A stretch of 64,000 nucleotides of DNA from Mobilicoccus massiliensis (GTDB lineage Bacteria > Actinomycetota > Actinomycetes > Actinomycetales > Dermatophilaceae). The stretch lies in the NCBI RefSeq assembly GCF_000826525.2, contig NZ_LN651331.1:404323-468322 (forward strand), in the 5' to 3' direction. This document shows, piece after piece, positions 35,156 through 43,897 of the stretch. The notes under the pieces were generated by a model. The model saw only the letters and a list, made by a program, of their open reading frames with translations. It was not told where the DNA came from and did not search any database. Each line of letters opens with the position of its first letter. Positions within the stretch are counted from its first letter, which is position 1. The position numbers and the translations under genes are program-made.

Positions 35156-35526
35156 CGTGCACCTCCCTGCTCGTCCGGGCGGTCGGCGACGGGGCCGCCG
35201 TCGGGGTCGGGGTCGACGCTCGAACTCGCGGCCTGGGTGAACGAGGTGCCCGGCAGCCCGATGCGCAGCAGCTCGGGCACGGTGGTGCCGAAGCTGTGGT
35301 CGTAGCTCGGGTCGGTGCGCACGAGGCGGCCGGTGTGCTCGTGGCCGATGAGACTGGTCACCGTGACCTCGTCGCCTTCGGCCGCGTCGGCGGTGAGAAA
35401 CCCGTTGATGCGCAGCACGTACGGCTTCTCACGGGTCTCGGCGGGCAGGTTGGCGGCGCGCTGCTCGGGCGTGAGCAGCACTCGTTCGACCTCCACCCAC
35501 GTGCCCGCGGGGATCGTGGCCGTCAT
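35152..35526 (-). CDS. ortA: 2-amino-4-oxopentanoate thiolase, alpha subunit
   Basis: 124 residues, matching the small OrtA subunit: GTWVEVERVLLTPEQRAANLPAETR near the N-terminus and GFLTADAAEGDEVTVTSLIGHEHTGRL in the middle. No catalytic motif is recognised; family members work only with OrtB. ATG 35526 is used; a GTG at 35532 that overlaps the ord stop is equally possible. The last 25 residues are an acidic low-complexity tail. Confidence 0.9.
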   Translation of the reverse strand: MTATIPAGTWVEVERVLLTPEQRAANLPAETREKPYVLRINGFLTADAAEGDEVTVTSLIGHEHTGRLVRTDPSYDHSFGTTVPELLRIGLPGTSFTQAASSSVDPDPDGGPVADRPDEQGGAR

Positions 35527-35528
35527 GG

Positions 35529-36569
35529 TCACACCCGCCGCGAGTAGGCGCTCTCGCCCATGAGCGCGCTCGTCATCGGGATGTCGAGCATGTTCTTCAG
35601 GCCCGGGGACGCCTCGACGATGCGGGGCACGACGTTGACCGCGATGGCCTGCGTGGCCTTGCCGCCGGCGTACTCCGGGTTGATCTGCATCGAGACCTCC
35701 GGCGTGCCGTGGATCGTGATGTAGTCACCGGTGCCCTGGCCCTCGAGCTCGGGCAGCACCTGCTGCGGGTGGACGAGGGTGAGGACGACGTCGTCCCCCC
35801 GGTAGCCGAGCAGGGTCTGCTTGCAGCCGGCCACCATGCCGGGCTCGATCGTGATGTGCGGGGTCTCGCGGCGCACGGTGGAGATGATCGGCTCGCGCTT
35901 CTGCTCGATGCGGTCGATGCCGAGGCCGACGGCGTCGCTGATCATGCGCGCCGACTCGGGGAAGCCGATGTGGCCGTCGACGGAACCGTCCTCGACGCCC
36001 TTGCGGAACTCCTCCTCCGACAGGCCCACGCCCTGGGTGCGCATGACCGTCGGGCCGTACGGCGAGAGGTCGTTGACCCGGGTGGCCTCGATGGAAGTGA
36101 CCTCGAGGCAACCGGCGGTGAGGGCGACGACCAGGGTGTCCATCGACAGGCCCGGGTTGACGCCGGTGCCGATGATCGAGACGCCCTTCTTCTTGGCGAG
36201 CTCGTCGAGCTCCTTCGCCTGCTCGGGCGACTGCGCCTCGGGCGAGGACATCTCCTCGGCGATCGAGACGCAGTTGATGCCGGCGTTCAGGATGGTGCGC
36301 AGGTCGTCCATCTGCTCGGAGACCCACGACGTCGTCGCGATGATGACGCAGTCGACCTTGCTCGGGTCGAGCACCGAGGACGGGTCGTCGGTGACGGTCG
36401 CGCCGAGATCCCGATCGATGCCGATGACCTCGCCGAGCGGCCTGCCGACGTACTCCGGGCGCTGATCGATTCCCCCGACGAGCTGCATGCCCTCCTTGGA
36501 GGCGACGAGGCGGGCCATGCCGCTTCCCATCGCACCGAGACCCCACTGGACGACGCGCAACGCTGACAT
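35529..36569 (-). CDS. ord: 2,4-diaminopentanoate dehydrogenase
   Basis: 346 residues, Rossmann dehydrogenase with QWGLGAMGSGMARL as dinucleotide site and a dihydrodipicolinate-reductase-like C-terminal domain (NPGLSMDTLVVALTA, RVNDLSPYGPTVMRTQGVG). Oxidatively deaminates 2,4-diaminopentanoate to 2-amino-4-oxopentanoate with NAD(P)+. First gene of the operon; GAGGAG lies 6 nt before the ATG at 36569. Confidence 0.93.
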   Translation of the reverse strand: MSALRVVQWGLGAMGSGMARLVASKEGMQLVGGIDQRPEYVGRPLGEVIGIDRDLGATVTDDPSSVLDPSKVDCVIIATTSWVSEQMDDLRTILNAGINCVSIAEEMSSPEAQSPEQAKELDELAKKKGVSIIGTGVNPGLSMDTLVVALTAGCLEVTSIEATRVNDLSPYGPTVMRTQGVGLSEEEFRKGVEDGSVDGHIGFPESARMISDAVGLGIDRIEQKREPIISTVRRETPHITIEPGMVAGCKQTLLGYRGDDVVLTLVHPQQVLPELEGQGTGDYITIHGTPEVSMQINPEYAGGKATQAIAVNVVPRIVEASPGLKNMLDIPMTSALMGESAYSRRV

Positions 36570-36590
36570 ATCGGCTCCTCTGACGACGGT

Positions 36591-36618
36591 GTTCATGCAG
36601 ACGATGTTCATGCAGACG
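36591..36618. repeat. Tandem direct repeat, 13-bp unit at 15-bp period
   Basis: GTTCATGCAGACG occurs at 36591-36603 and again at 36606-36618. The copies are exact and spaced one and a half helical turns apart, in the 5' leader or operator region of ord. Confidence 0.75.
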
Positions 36619-36644
36619 GGCCACCGGCGATCCGCCCGTGGCCC
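36618..36644. repeat. Inverted repeat in ord leader
   Basis: GGGCCAC (36618-36624) pairs with GTGGCCC (36638-36644), with an inner CGG/CCG pairing. It lies just after the predicted ord transcription start, so it may form a 5'-end mRNA hairpin or a protein-binding site. Confidence 0.55.
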
Positions 36645-36652
36645 CTAGGTTC

Positions 36653-36681
36653 ACGGTAGAGCCGCAGCAGCGGCCTGTCCG
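36653..36681 (-). promoter_or_regulatory. Candidate promoter of the ornithine operon
   Basis: Reading the minus strand: -35 CGGACA (36681-36676), 17-bp spacer, -10 TACCGT (36658-36653). The predicted start near 36646 gives a leader of about 76 nt before ord. Confidence 0.4.
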
Positions 36682-36897
36682 TAGTTTCCGGGACCCGTCT
36701 CAGAGACGGCATGCGCCGTGAGAAACCTTCGTCTGGAATCCGAGACCGGCCGAATGGTCGTCGCTGTGGCTTCGGACATGTCGATCGTAGCCAGCACCGC
36801 ATCCGAGCGTCGAAACAGGCCAGATGCCCGATTTAGGTCATGGAGAGGGGTCTTCGAGCCGACGAGAAGGACGTCCGTCCCCGCCCGAGGAGTGATT

Positions 36898-38850
36898 GTG
36901 TCCGTACCGGTGCTCCGTTCGTTGTCGCTGCGCGCGCGTCTCGTGCTGCTGGCGATCATCCCCCTGCTCGGCATCGCGACGACCAGCGGCATGCTGGTCG
37001 TCGACGCCGCCCACCGCGCATCCGCCGAGCAGCGAGTCGTCCACCTAGTGGACCTCACGGAGCGAACCTCGTCGCTCGTCCACAACATCCAGGCCGAGCG
37101 CGGCGCGACCGGCACCTTCGTGACCTCTCACGGGGCGAAGATGGCGGACAAACTCCCCGGTCTGCGCAAGAAGACCGACGAGACCAAGGCGGCACTCGAC
37201 GCGTTCGTCGAGGAGAACCGTGACGAGCTGCCGGACTCCGTGCTCGAGGGCGTGACCGCCGCGACCGACGTTCTCGGATCCCTGCAGACCCAGCGCGACT
37301 CGGCCGACCGGTTCGAGAAGAAGCCCCCGGAGTACCTCGCCTACTACACCTCGGCCGTCACCTCGCTGCTGGGCTCGGTCGGGCCCGCGATCCAGGCCAC
37401 CGAGGACGCCGGGCTCGGTCGGCAGATCGCCGCCATCCTCGCCCTCTCCCAGGCCAAGGAGCGCATGGGTCTGGAGCGGGCGCAGCTCTCCGTCGTCTTC
37501 ACCCACGACACGTACGCCGAGGGCCAGGCCGCTCTCGTGCAGCGTCTCGCCGCGGCCCGCGACGCCTACCTCGACATGCACGACGCCCTCGGCGGGATGA
37601 CCGCTCAGGAGTCTCTCGCCGCGGTGGACGCTCTCGACGCCTCGGTCGAGGTACGCACGTACGAGGACGTCGCGATGAAGCGCACCGAGAAGTTCGGCGT
37701 CGATTCCGAGAAGTGGTTCGCCGCCGCCACCGGCCGCATCGACGCCGTCCGCAAGCTCGAGCAGGAGACGTTCGTCAAGGTCGGCGACGCCGCACAGCAG
37801 GCGGCGGCCGGGGCCCGGCGTACGGTCATCCTCCTCGTCATCGCGACGACTCTCGCGACGGTCCTGACCATCGCGCTCGCCGTGTGGACGATCCGGACGA
37901 TCATGCAGTCGCTGTCGCGCGTCAGCGGCGTCGTCGGCGCTCTCGGCCGGGGGCGCCTGGACGAGCGCGTCGAGCTCTCCGGCGGTGACGAGATCGCCGT
38001 CATGGGTCGTGACCTCGACCGGGCTCTCGACTCCCTCGAGCAGGCGATGGGGCGGGTCGCGGTCAGGGCGGGCGACGTGGGTTCGGCCGCCGAGGAGCTG
38101 TCGAGACTGGCCGGCGGACTGCGTGAGGACGCGGCCGGATTCGCCACCCAGGCCGGCTCGGCCGCCTCCTCCGCGGTCGCCGTGTCGGGCGACATCGACT
38201 CGGTCGTCGCGGCCCGCGAGGACCTCGACGCGTCCATCGCGGAGGTGGCCGCCGCCGCGGAGGAGGCAGGGGCCGTCGCCGGACGGGCCGTGGATGCCGC
38301 CGCCCACGCGGGCTCGACCGTGAGCGAACTCGGGCAGTCGAGCCGCCAGATCGGTGACGTGCTCAAGACCGTCGCCGCCATCGCCGAGCAGACCAACCTG
38401 CTCGCGCTCAACGCGACCATCGAGGCCGCCCGGGCCGGCGAGGCCGGCAAGGGCTTCGCGGTCGTGGCCGGCGAGGTGAAGGATCTCGCGCAGGAGACGT
38501 CCAAGGCGACCGAGGACATCGCCCGCCGGATTCAGCAGATCCAGGCCGACACCGGCGCCGCCGTGACCACCATCGAGGAGGTCACGACGATCATCACGGA
38601 GATGAACCGGCTGCAGCGCTCGATCGCCGACGCGGTGGTGCATCAGGGGGCGACCAGCCGCGCGATCTCCGAGCACGTGTCACACGCCGCCGACACCGCG
38701 GCCGACATCGCCGAGCGGGCCCAGGGCGTCGCCGACCGCGCCTCGCACACGAGCACGGGTGCGGTCAGTGCCGACGACGCCGCCGAAGAGCTCTCGAGCA
38801 TGGGTCGCGACATGCTCGACATCGTCGACGCCTTCACGATCAGGCGGTGA
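36898..38850 (+). CDS. Methyl-accepting chemotaxis protein with NIT-type sensor
   Basis: 650 residues. First membrane helix [21 protein letters not shown], an external all-helical sensor with [16 protein letters not shown] typical of the nitrate/nitrite-sensing (NIT) domain, second helix [21 protein letters not shown], a HAMP domain ([20 protein letters not shown]) and a signalling hairpin with the conserved [20 protein letters not shown] tip. There is no C-terminal CheR-docking pentapeptide. GTG 36898 is chosen for GAGGAG 5 nt upstream. It signals to CheA/CheW, implying motility genes elsewhere. Ligand unproven. Confidence 0.92.
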   Translation: MSVPVLRSLSLRARLVLLAIIPLLGIATTSGMLVVDAAHRASAEQRVVHLVDLTERTSSLVHNIQAERGATGTFVTSHGAKMADKLPGLRKKTDETKAALDAFVEENRDELPDSVLEGVTAATDVLGSLQTQRDSADRFEKKPPEYLAYYTSAVTSLLGSVGPAIQATEDAGLGRQIAAILALSQAKERMGLERAQLSVVFTHDTYAEGQAALVQRLAAARDAYLDMHDALGGMTAQESLAAVDALDASVEVRTYEDVAMKRTEKFGVDSEKWFAAATGRIDAVRKLEQETFVKVGDAAQQAAAGARRTVILLVIATTLATVLTIALAVWTIRTIMQSLSRVSGVVGALGRGRLDERVELSGGDEIAVMGRDLDRALDSLEQAMGRVAVRAGDVGSAAEELSRLAGGLREDAAGFATQAGSAASSAVAVSGDIDSVVAAREDLDASIAEVAAAAEEAGAVAGRAVDAAAHAGSTVSELGQSSRQIGDVLKTVAAIAEQTNLLALNATIEAARAGEAGKGFAVVAGEVKDLAQETSKATEDIARRIQQIQADTGAAVTTIEEVTTIITEMNRLQRSIADAVVHQGATSRAISEHVSHAADTAADIAERAQGVADRASHTSTGAVSADDAAEELSSMGRDMLDIVDAFTIRR

Positions 38851-38914
38851 CGGGCAGACGGTGATGTGCAGGGGGTGACGAGCGGAAACGAGCTCGTCGA
38901 TCATCCAAACAGAA

Positions 38915-38949
38915 GGATGCCGGTGGCGCGATGTGCGCCACCGGCATCC
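38915..38949. terminator. Bidirectional terminator, 15-bp perfect stem
   Basis: Arms 38915-38929 and 38935-38949 are exact complements around a 5-nt loop. It lies between the convergent chemoreceptor and PPOX genes. Confidence 0.85.
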
Positions 38950-38968
38950 GTGGGTTCACCACGAAGGG

Positions 38969-39439
38969 TCACAGGGGGACCGTGCCGGCCTCCCCGGCAC
39001 CCGGCTTGTCGCCGGTGACGGCCGCCTTGAGCATGCTCACCAGCGCGACCGGAGCGGCGGGCGAGTCCCAGTAGCGGGCCGAGGTGCAGTGGACGGCCAG
39101 GATCACGTTGTCGGGGTTCTCCGGCCCGCCCTGCGTGTAGGCCTCGTTGGCCGGGCCCCACAGCTCCTTCTTCTTGTCCACGTCGTCACGGATCTCGCCC
39201 GTGCCCGTGATCGAGACGAAGTCCATCCCGTCGACGAACGCGAGGTTGACCGGCTTGCCCTCGGCCTGCAGCGCCACGTCCTCGGCGCGCTGGGTGACGA
39301 ACAGGATCGTCCAGTCGTCGCCGACCTCCTGCGGGGTCATCGGTCGCGACACGATGAGACCGTCGTCGCCGAGGGTGGCCATCATGGCGAACTTCGCCTT
39401 CTCCACGATCTTGCGGATCTTCGTCTGGTCGTCGCTCAT
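38969..39439 (-). CDS. Pyridoxamine 5'-phosphate oxidase-fold general stress-type protein
   Basis: 156 residues with the split-barrel flavin-binding fold: FAMMATLGDDGLIVSRPM, WTILFVTQRAEDVALQ, VSITGTGEIRDD and LWGPANEAYTQGG match the pyridoxamine-oxidase-like 'general stress protein 26' group. It probably binds FMN or F420; a true PNPOx role is unlikely given its length. AGGAGG lies upstream of the ATG. Confidence 0.88.
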   Translation of the reverse strand: MSDDQTKIRKIVEKAKFAMMATLGDDGLIVSRPMTPQEVGDDWTILFVTQRAEDVALQAEGKPVNLAFVDGMDFVSITGTGEIRDDVDKKKELWGPANEAYTQGGPENPDNVILAVHCTSARYWDSPAAPVALVSMLKAAVTGDKPGAGEAGTVPL

Positions 39440-39571
39440 GTGCGTCCTCCTGTGTTCGGGCTCACAGCCTGTCACGGCGGTGCGTTGCCTGCATCGGGAG
39501 CGAACGTCGGTCCGGGGCGCCCCAGATCGCCGGACGGGCACGCGAAGCCCGGTGCCTGCCACGATGGCGGC

Positions 39572-40117
39572 ATGACGGAGCTTCTCGGGATCACCCCACT
39601 TCAGGCCGGGGCCGTGGTCGTCGCGGCGGCCGGGATGTACGCCGCCTTCCTCGTGCTGGTGCGGGTGCTCGGCGCCCGGGTGCTGGCCCGGATGTCGACG
39701 TTCGACCTCATCGTCACGCTCATGTTGGGCTCGATCGCCGGTCGCGTGATTCTCGGCTACGTCCCGGTCCTGGAGGCGGGGATCATCGGGTTGGCGACGT
39801 TGCTCCTGCTGGAGGTGATCGTCGGCCAGTTGCGCACGAACTCCCGCGTGCACCGATGGCTGACGCCGGACCCCATCCTCATCATCGACGACGGCGTCGT
39901 GCTCGACGACGGGCTGCGCCGCGCGCACATCTCGCTCGACGAGGTCGCGGGTGCGTTGCGAGAGCGGGGCATCCGGCAGATCGACGAGGTTGCGTACGGC
40001 ATCTTCGAGCCGACGGGCGCGATCAGCCTGCTCAAGCGCGGCCTGCCCGTCGATCCGCAACTGCTGGCCGACGTCACCGTGCCCACCGGCCGCCCCCGCC
40101 CCTGGCACCGGCACTGA
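39572..40117 (+). CDS. DUF421 (YetF-like) membrane protein
   Basis: 181 residues. Three membrane helices (AGAVVVAAAGMYAAFLVLVRVLG; FDLIVTLMLGSIAGRVILG; IIGLATLLLLEVIVGQL) precede a small soluble domain with LRRAHISLDEVAGALRERGI and EVAYGIFEPTGAISLLKR, the YetF/YrbG-type C-terminal domain. Function is unknown. CACGAT sits 6 nt upstream of the ATG, close to but not matching the leaderless -10 pattern seen elsewhere in the window. Confidence 0.88.
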   Translation: MTELLGITPLQAGAVVVAAAGMYAAFLVLVRVLGARVLARMSTFDLIVTLMLGSIAGRVILGYVPVLEAGIIGLATLLLLEVIVGQLRTNSRVHRWLTPDPILIIDDGVVLDDGLRRAHISLDEVAGALRERGIRQIDEVAYGIFEPTGAISLLKRGLPVDPQLLADVTVPTGRPRPWHRH

Positions 40118-40170
40118 GGCCGCGGTGGGGGGCTTGCCGTGGTGTCAGAAGGGAACACCGAGGCCGTGGG

Positions 40171-40674
40171 TCAGTCGAACCATTCCGTCGGCGGGCCGGC
40201 GGCGAGCAGGCCACTGAAGACGAGGGCGACGACGACGAGCGTGACCAGTGCCGTCGCGATGGGGTGACGCAACGCGAAGGAGGCGAGGCGTTCGACCGGG
40301 TTGGATCCGGGTTCGTCGAGCAGTCGCCAGCGGGACGACAGGAGCCCCCGGCGCTCGGCGGAGCGCTCGAACGGCACGGTCGCGAACGGGATGATCGCCG
40401 ATCCGAGCCCCAGCGCGAGGTCGCGTCCCGGCCACCGGCGGTCGATCGCCACGAGCACGGTCGTGGCCACGTACGACAGGAACACGAACCCGTGCACCCC
40501 GCCGCCGATCCGGACACCGAGGTCGGTGACCTGCACGGCGTACTTGAGGAACATCCCCAGCAACAGCAGGGTCCACGTCACGACCTCCGCCATCGCGAGA
40601 GCCCGATAGAGACGGGCGGGCGCGACGGCGTGGGCGTCGGCAGTATGAGCAGTGGCGTCGGACAGCCGGGTCAT
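40171..40674 (-). CDS. DUF3817 integral membrane protein
   Basis: 167 residues, four membrane segments. YRALAMAEVVTWTLLLLGMFLKY and VHGFVFLSYVATTVLVAI are the DUF3817 signature; a C-terminal helix (IATALVTLVVVALVFSGLLAAG) follows a charged loop. Function is unknown; the family is common in actinobacteria. GAGGGAG lies upstream of the ATG. Confidence 0.87.
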   Translation of the reverse strand: MTRLSDATAHTADAHAVAPARLYRALAMAEVVTWTLLLLGMFLKYAVQVTDLGVRIGGGVHGFVFLSYVATTVLVAIDRRWPGRDLALGLGSAIIPFATVPFERSAERRGLLSSRWRLLDEPGSNPVERLASFALRHPIATALVTLVVVALVFSGLLAAGPPTEWFD

Positions 40675-40711
40675 GTCTCCCTCATCGAGCTTCGGCGATC
40701 ATCGGATACGG

Positions 40712-40773
40712 CGCCGAGACAGCCGATTCCCCTCCGCGCACGCTGGCGAGGGGAATCGACGGCTGTCTCGGCG
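40712..40773. terminator. Terminator of the suf operon
   Basis: CGCCGAGACAGCCG pairs with CGGCTGTCTCGGCG and the stem continues through TTCCCCT/AGGGGAA after a small asymmetric bulge. It lies directly after the suf operon's last gene and before DUF3817. Confidence 0.82.
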
Positions 40774-40790
40774 AGCGTGCGGCGGGCGGA

Positions 40791-41189
40791 TCAGACGTTG
40801 AACCCGAGCGCGCGAAGCTGCTCGCGGCCGTCGTCCGTGATCTTGTCCGGACCCCACGGCGGCATCCAGACCCAGTTGAGCCGGTGGCTCGCCACGAGCC
40901 CCTCGAGAGCCTGGGCGACCTGGTCCTCGAGGACGTCGGTGAGCGGGCACGCCGCGCTGGTCAGGGTCATGTCGATGACGGCGTTGTTGCCGGAGTCGAC
41001 GGTGACGCCGTAGACGAGCCCGAGGTCGACGACGTTGATGCCGAGCTCGGGGTCGACGACGTCGCGCATCGCCTCTTCGATGTCGGCGGCGTTCGTCGGC
41101 ATGGGCTGGTCGCCGCCTGCGGGGGCAGCGGTGCCGGAGACCGCCGCGGCGGTCGTCTCCGGGGCCTGGGTGGTGGTGTCGTCGGTCAT
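40791..41189 (-). CDS. SufT/DUF59 metal-sulfur cluster assembly factor
   Basis: 132 residues: a ~30-residue Ala/Thr-rich N-terminus then the DUF59 (MIP18) domain with AMRDVVDPELGINVVDLGLVYGV, TLTSAACPLTDVLEDQV and the WVWMPPWGPDKIT block. Members assist maturation of Fe-S proteins. It is the last gene of the suf operon and overlaps sufU by 4 nt. Confidence 0.9.
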   Translation of the reverse strand: MTDDTTTQAPETTAAAVSGTAAPAGGDQPMPTNAADIEEAMRDVVDPELGINVVDLGLVYGVTVDSGNNAVIDMTLTSAACPLTDVLEDQVAQALEGLVASHRLNWVWMPPWGPDKITDDGREQLRALGFNV

Positions 41190-41692
41190 GCGTCCTCCAT
41201 CGGTCCGGCGGCCGGGGCGGCGCCGGATCCTGCTGTGTTGTCGCTGGTCGAGATGTCGGCGCCGGCCCGGGCCATCGCGTCGACGAGAGCCGACCAGCCG
41301 AGCAGTGCGCACTTGACGCGAGCGGGGTACTGCGCGACACCGGCGAGAGCGACGCCGTCGCCGATGACCTCCTCGTCGCCGACGTCCTGACCTCGGCTGG
41401 TGAGCATCGACTTCATCGCCTCGTACGTGCCGAGCACGTCGGCGACGGGGTATCCGATCGACTCCTCGGCGAGGATCGAGGTGGCGGCCACGGAGATCGA
41501 GCAGCCGATCGCGTCGTACGAGACATCCTCGACGGTCTGCTGCCCGTCCTTCTCCGCCAGTTTGACCCGAAGAGTGAGCTCGTCGCCGCAGCTCGTGTTG
41601 ACGTGGTGCACCTCGGAGTCGAACGGGTCGCGCAGACCCGCGTGCTGGGGGTGCTTGCTGTGGTCGAGGATCAGCTCCTGGTAGAGGTCCAT
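41186..41692 (-). CDS. sufU: SufU Fe-S assembly protein (IscU-like, zinc-binding)
   Basis: 168 residues. Three conserved Cys in NTSCGDE, DAIGCSIS and ARVKCALLGW, plus Asp in CGDE, form the zinc/sulfur-transfer site; the insertion between the second and third Cys marks SufU rather than IscU. It accepts sulfur from SufS. The C-terminal ~30 residues are an Ala/Pro-rich tail. Its ATG overlaps the sufS stop (TGATG). Confidence 0.94.
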   Translation of the reverse strand: MDLYQELILDHSKHPQHAGLRDPFDSEVHHVNTSCGDELTLRVKLAEKDGQQTVEDVSYDAIGCSISVAATSILAEESIGYPVADVLGTYEAMKSMLTSRGQDVGDEEVIGDGVALAGVAQYPARVKCALLGWSALVDAMARAGADISTSDNTAGSGAAPAAGPMEDA

Positions 41693-43071
41693 CAGGCGAC
41701 TCCGAAGATCTCGGGAACACGGTCGAGCGCCTCGACGAACGCGTCGATCTCCTCGCGGGTCGTGTACACGTGAAAGCTCGCCCGGGTGGACGCCGGGACG
41801 CGCAGGGCCCGGTGCAGCGGCCACGCGCAGTGATGCCCGGTGCGCACGGCCACCCCGGAGTCGTCGAGCACCTGGCCGACGTCGTGGGGGTGCACGCCGT
41901 CGATGACGAACGCGACCGCACCCACGTGGCGATCGGGGTCGGTCGGGCCGAGGACGCGAACCCAGGGTCGCTCGGCGAGCCGCTCCAACGCGTAGGCGAC
42001 GAGGTCGCGGTCGTGCGCGGCGACGCGGTCCATGCCGACCTCGGAGAGGTAGTCGACGGCCGCACCCAGGCCCACGACCTGCGCCGTCATCGGCACTCCG
42101 GCCTCGAACCGCTGCGGCGGCGCCGCGTAGGACGAGGCGTCCATCCGCACGAGCTCGATCATCGAGCCGCCGGTGACGTACGGGGGCAGTGCCTCGAGCA
42201 GCTCGTAGCGGCCCCAGAGCACGCCGATGCCCGACGGCCCGAGCAGCTTGTGGCCGGTGAAGGCGAGGAAGTCGACGCCGAGATCGGCCACGTCGACCGG
42301 GATGTGCGGTACCGACTGGCAGGCGTCGAGCACGGTGAGAGCGCCGACGGAACGGGCCTTCTCGACGATGCGCGGCACGTCGGTGAGCGTCCCGAGCACG
42401 TTGCTCACGTGGGTGAACGCGACGACCTTGGTCCGCTCGGTGATGGCCGACAGCTCGGGGTCGAGCTCGCCGGACTCGTCGATGTCGATCCACGTGAGCG
42501 TGGCCCCGGTACGGCGGCAGAACTCCTGCCACGGCACGAGGTTGGCGTGGTGCTCCATGGCGGTGACGCAGACCTCGTCGCCGGGGCCGATGCGCAACCG
42601 ATCGGCGATCTCGGGGTCGACGCCGTCGAGCGCTCCCGGCGCGTTGGCGTTGGACAGCGCGTAGGCGACGAGGTTGATCGCCTCGGTGCCGTTGCGGGTG
42701 AAGACGATCTCGCGGGAAGGAGCGCCGACGAACGCGCCGATGCGCTCACGCGCCGACTCGTAGAGGTCGGTCGCCTCCTCGGCGAGCTGGTGTGCCCCGC
42801 GGTGCACCGCCGCGTTGTGGTGCTCGTAGAAGTCGCGTTCGGCGTCGAGCACCGATCTCGGCTTCTGCGACGTGGCCCCCGAGTCGAGGTAGACCAGCGG
42901 CTTACCACCGCGAACGGTGCGCGTGAGGATCGGGAAGTCCTCGCGCAGGCGGGCGATCTCCTCGGGGGAAGGCGCCGGGCGCAGTGCCTGGGCCGCCTCC
43001 TCCCGGGTGACCTCGAGAGCCTCGTCCGCTGCCGGGGTGGCGGCGGAGGGCTGGGTGTGCAGATCGGTCAT
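41692..43071 (-). CDS. sufS: Cysteine desulfurase SufS
   Basis: 459 residues, class V aminotransferase fold. A ~45-residue N-terminal extension precedes YLDSGATSQKP; AMEHHANLVPWQ and the PLP lysine in FLAFTGHKLLGPSGIG are present, and the catalytic Cys would be in RTGHHCAWPLHR. It supplies sulfane sulfur for Fe-S cluster assembly. One-base overlap with sufU and with sufC. Confidence 0.95.
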   Translation of the reverse strand: MTDLHTQPSAATPAADEALEVTREEAAQALRPAPSPEEIARLREDFPILTRTVRGGKPLVYLDSGATSQKPRSVLDAERDFYEHHNAAVHRGAHQLAEEATDLYESARERIGAFVGAPSREIVFTRNGTEAINLVAYALSNANAPGALDGVDPEIADRLRIGPGDEVCVTAMEHHANLVPWQEFCRRTGATLTWIDIDESGELDPELSAITERTKVVAFTHVSNVLGTLTDVPRIVEKARSVGALTVLDACQSVPHIPVDVADLGVDFLAFTGHKLLGPSGIGVLWGRYELLEALPPYVTGGSMIELVRMDASSYAAPPQRFEAGVPMTAQVVGLGAAVDYLSEVGMDRVAAHDRDLVAYALERLAERPWVRVLGPTDPDRHVGAVAFVIDGVHPHDVGQVLDDSGVAVRTGHHCAWPLHRALRVPASTRASFHVYTTREEIDAFVEALDRVPEIFGVA

Positions 43072-43871
43072 CAGGCATTCGCCGCCGCGGCAGGAGTGGT
43101 GAACCGGTCGTAACCCTCGTCCTCCAGACGATCGGCGAGTTCGGGACCACCCTCCTCGGCGATCCGGCCGTCGACGAACACGTGGACGAAGTCGGGCTCG
43201 ATGTAGCGCAGGATGCGCGTGTAGTGCGTGATGAGGACCACGCCCATGTCGTTGGTCTCCTTGGCGCGGTTGACGCCCTCGGAGACGACGCGCAGGGCGT
43301 CGACGTCGAGGCCGGAGTCGGTCTCGTCGAGCACCGCGAACCGCGGCTTGAGCAGCTCGAGCTGGAGGATCTCGTGGCGCTTCTTCTCACCGCCGGAGAA
43401 GCCGACGTTGACGTCGCGCTCGGCGAAGCTCGCGTCCATCTTGAGGTCGGACATCGCGTTCTTGACGTCCTTGACCCAGTGCCGCAGCTTGGGCGCCTGG
43501 CCGTCGACGGCGGTCTTGGCGGTACGCAGGAAGTTGCTCACCGACACCCCGGTGACCTCGACCGGGTACTGCATCGCGAGGAACAGGCCCGCGCGGGCGC
43601 GCTCGTCGACGCTCATCGCGAGCACGTCCTCGCCGTCGAGGGTGACGGTGCCGCTGGTCACCGTGTACTTGGGGTGGCCGGCGATGCTGTAGGCCAGCGT
43701 CGACTTGCCCGAGCCGTTCGGGCCCATGATCGCGTGGGTCTCCCCCGAGCGGATCGTCAGGTCGACGCCCTTGAGGATCTCCTTGGGGCCGTGCTCGGTG
43801 TCGACGCTCACGTGGAGGTCGCGCACCTCCAGCACGGAGGGCTGACGGGTGGTGCCGGTGGACTCGCTCAT
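43071..43871 (-). CDS. sufC: Fe-S cluster assembly ATPase SufC
   Basis: 266 residues, ABC ATPase with Walker A GPNGSGKST, Q-loop LFLAMQYPVEVTG, signature VGFSGGEKKRHEILQ, Walker B FAVLDETDSGLD and the switch VLITHYTRIL, all characteristic of SufC. It drives the SufBCD scaffold. Confidence 0.96.
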   Translation of the reverse strand: MSESTGTTRQPSVLEVRDLHVSVDTEHGPKEILKGVDLTIRSGETHAIMGPNGSGKSTLAYSIAGHPKYTVTSGTVTLDGEDVLAMSVDERARAGLFLAMQYPVEVTGVSVSNFLRTAKTAVDGQAPKLRHWVKDVKNAMSDLKMDASFAERDVNVGFSGGEKKRHEILQLELLKPRFAVLDETDSGLDVDALRVVSEGVNRAKETNDMGVVLITHYTRILRYIEPDFVHVFVDGRIAEEGGPELADRLEDEGYDRFTTPAAAANA

Positions 43872-43897
43872 GTCACTCGCTCCAGATGGTCGAAGGG

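Larger units (their letters stand above)
36570..36897. other. 328-bp divergent regulatory region between ord and the chemoreceptor gene
   Basis: No protein gene is supported. On the minus strand it holds a candidate ord promoter, a GC-rich hairpin and a 15-bp-period direct repeat. On the plus strand only the ribosome-binding site of the chemoreceptor gene is clear. No cobalamin-riboswitch GCCACTG-type box was found on either strand. Confidence 0.6.

Noticed and set aside
36815..36850. FliA-type flagellar promoter before the chemoreceptor
   Set aside because: GCCCGATTTA partly resembles the sigma-28 -10, but no TAAA-like -35 lies at the right distance.
36570..36897. Cobalamin riboswitch upstream of ord
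   Set aside because: Expected for a B12-dependent pathway, but no B12-box (GCCACTG-like) or matching fold was found on the minus strand.
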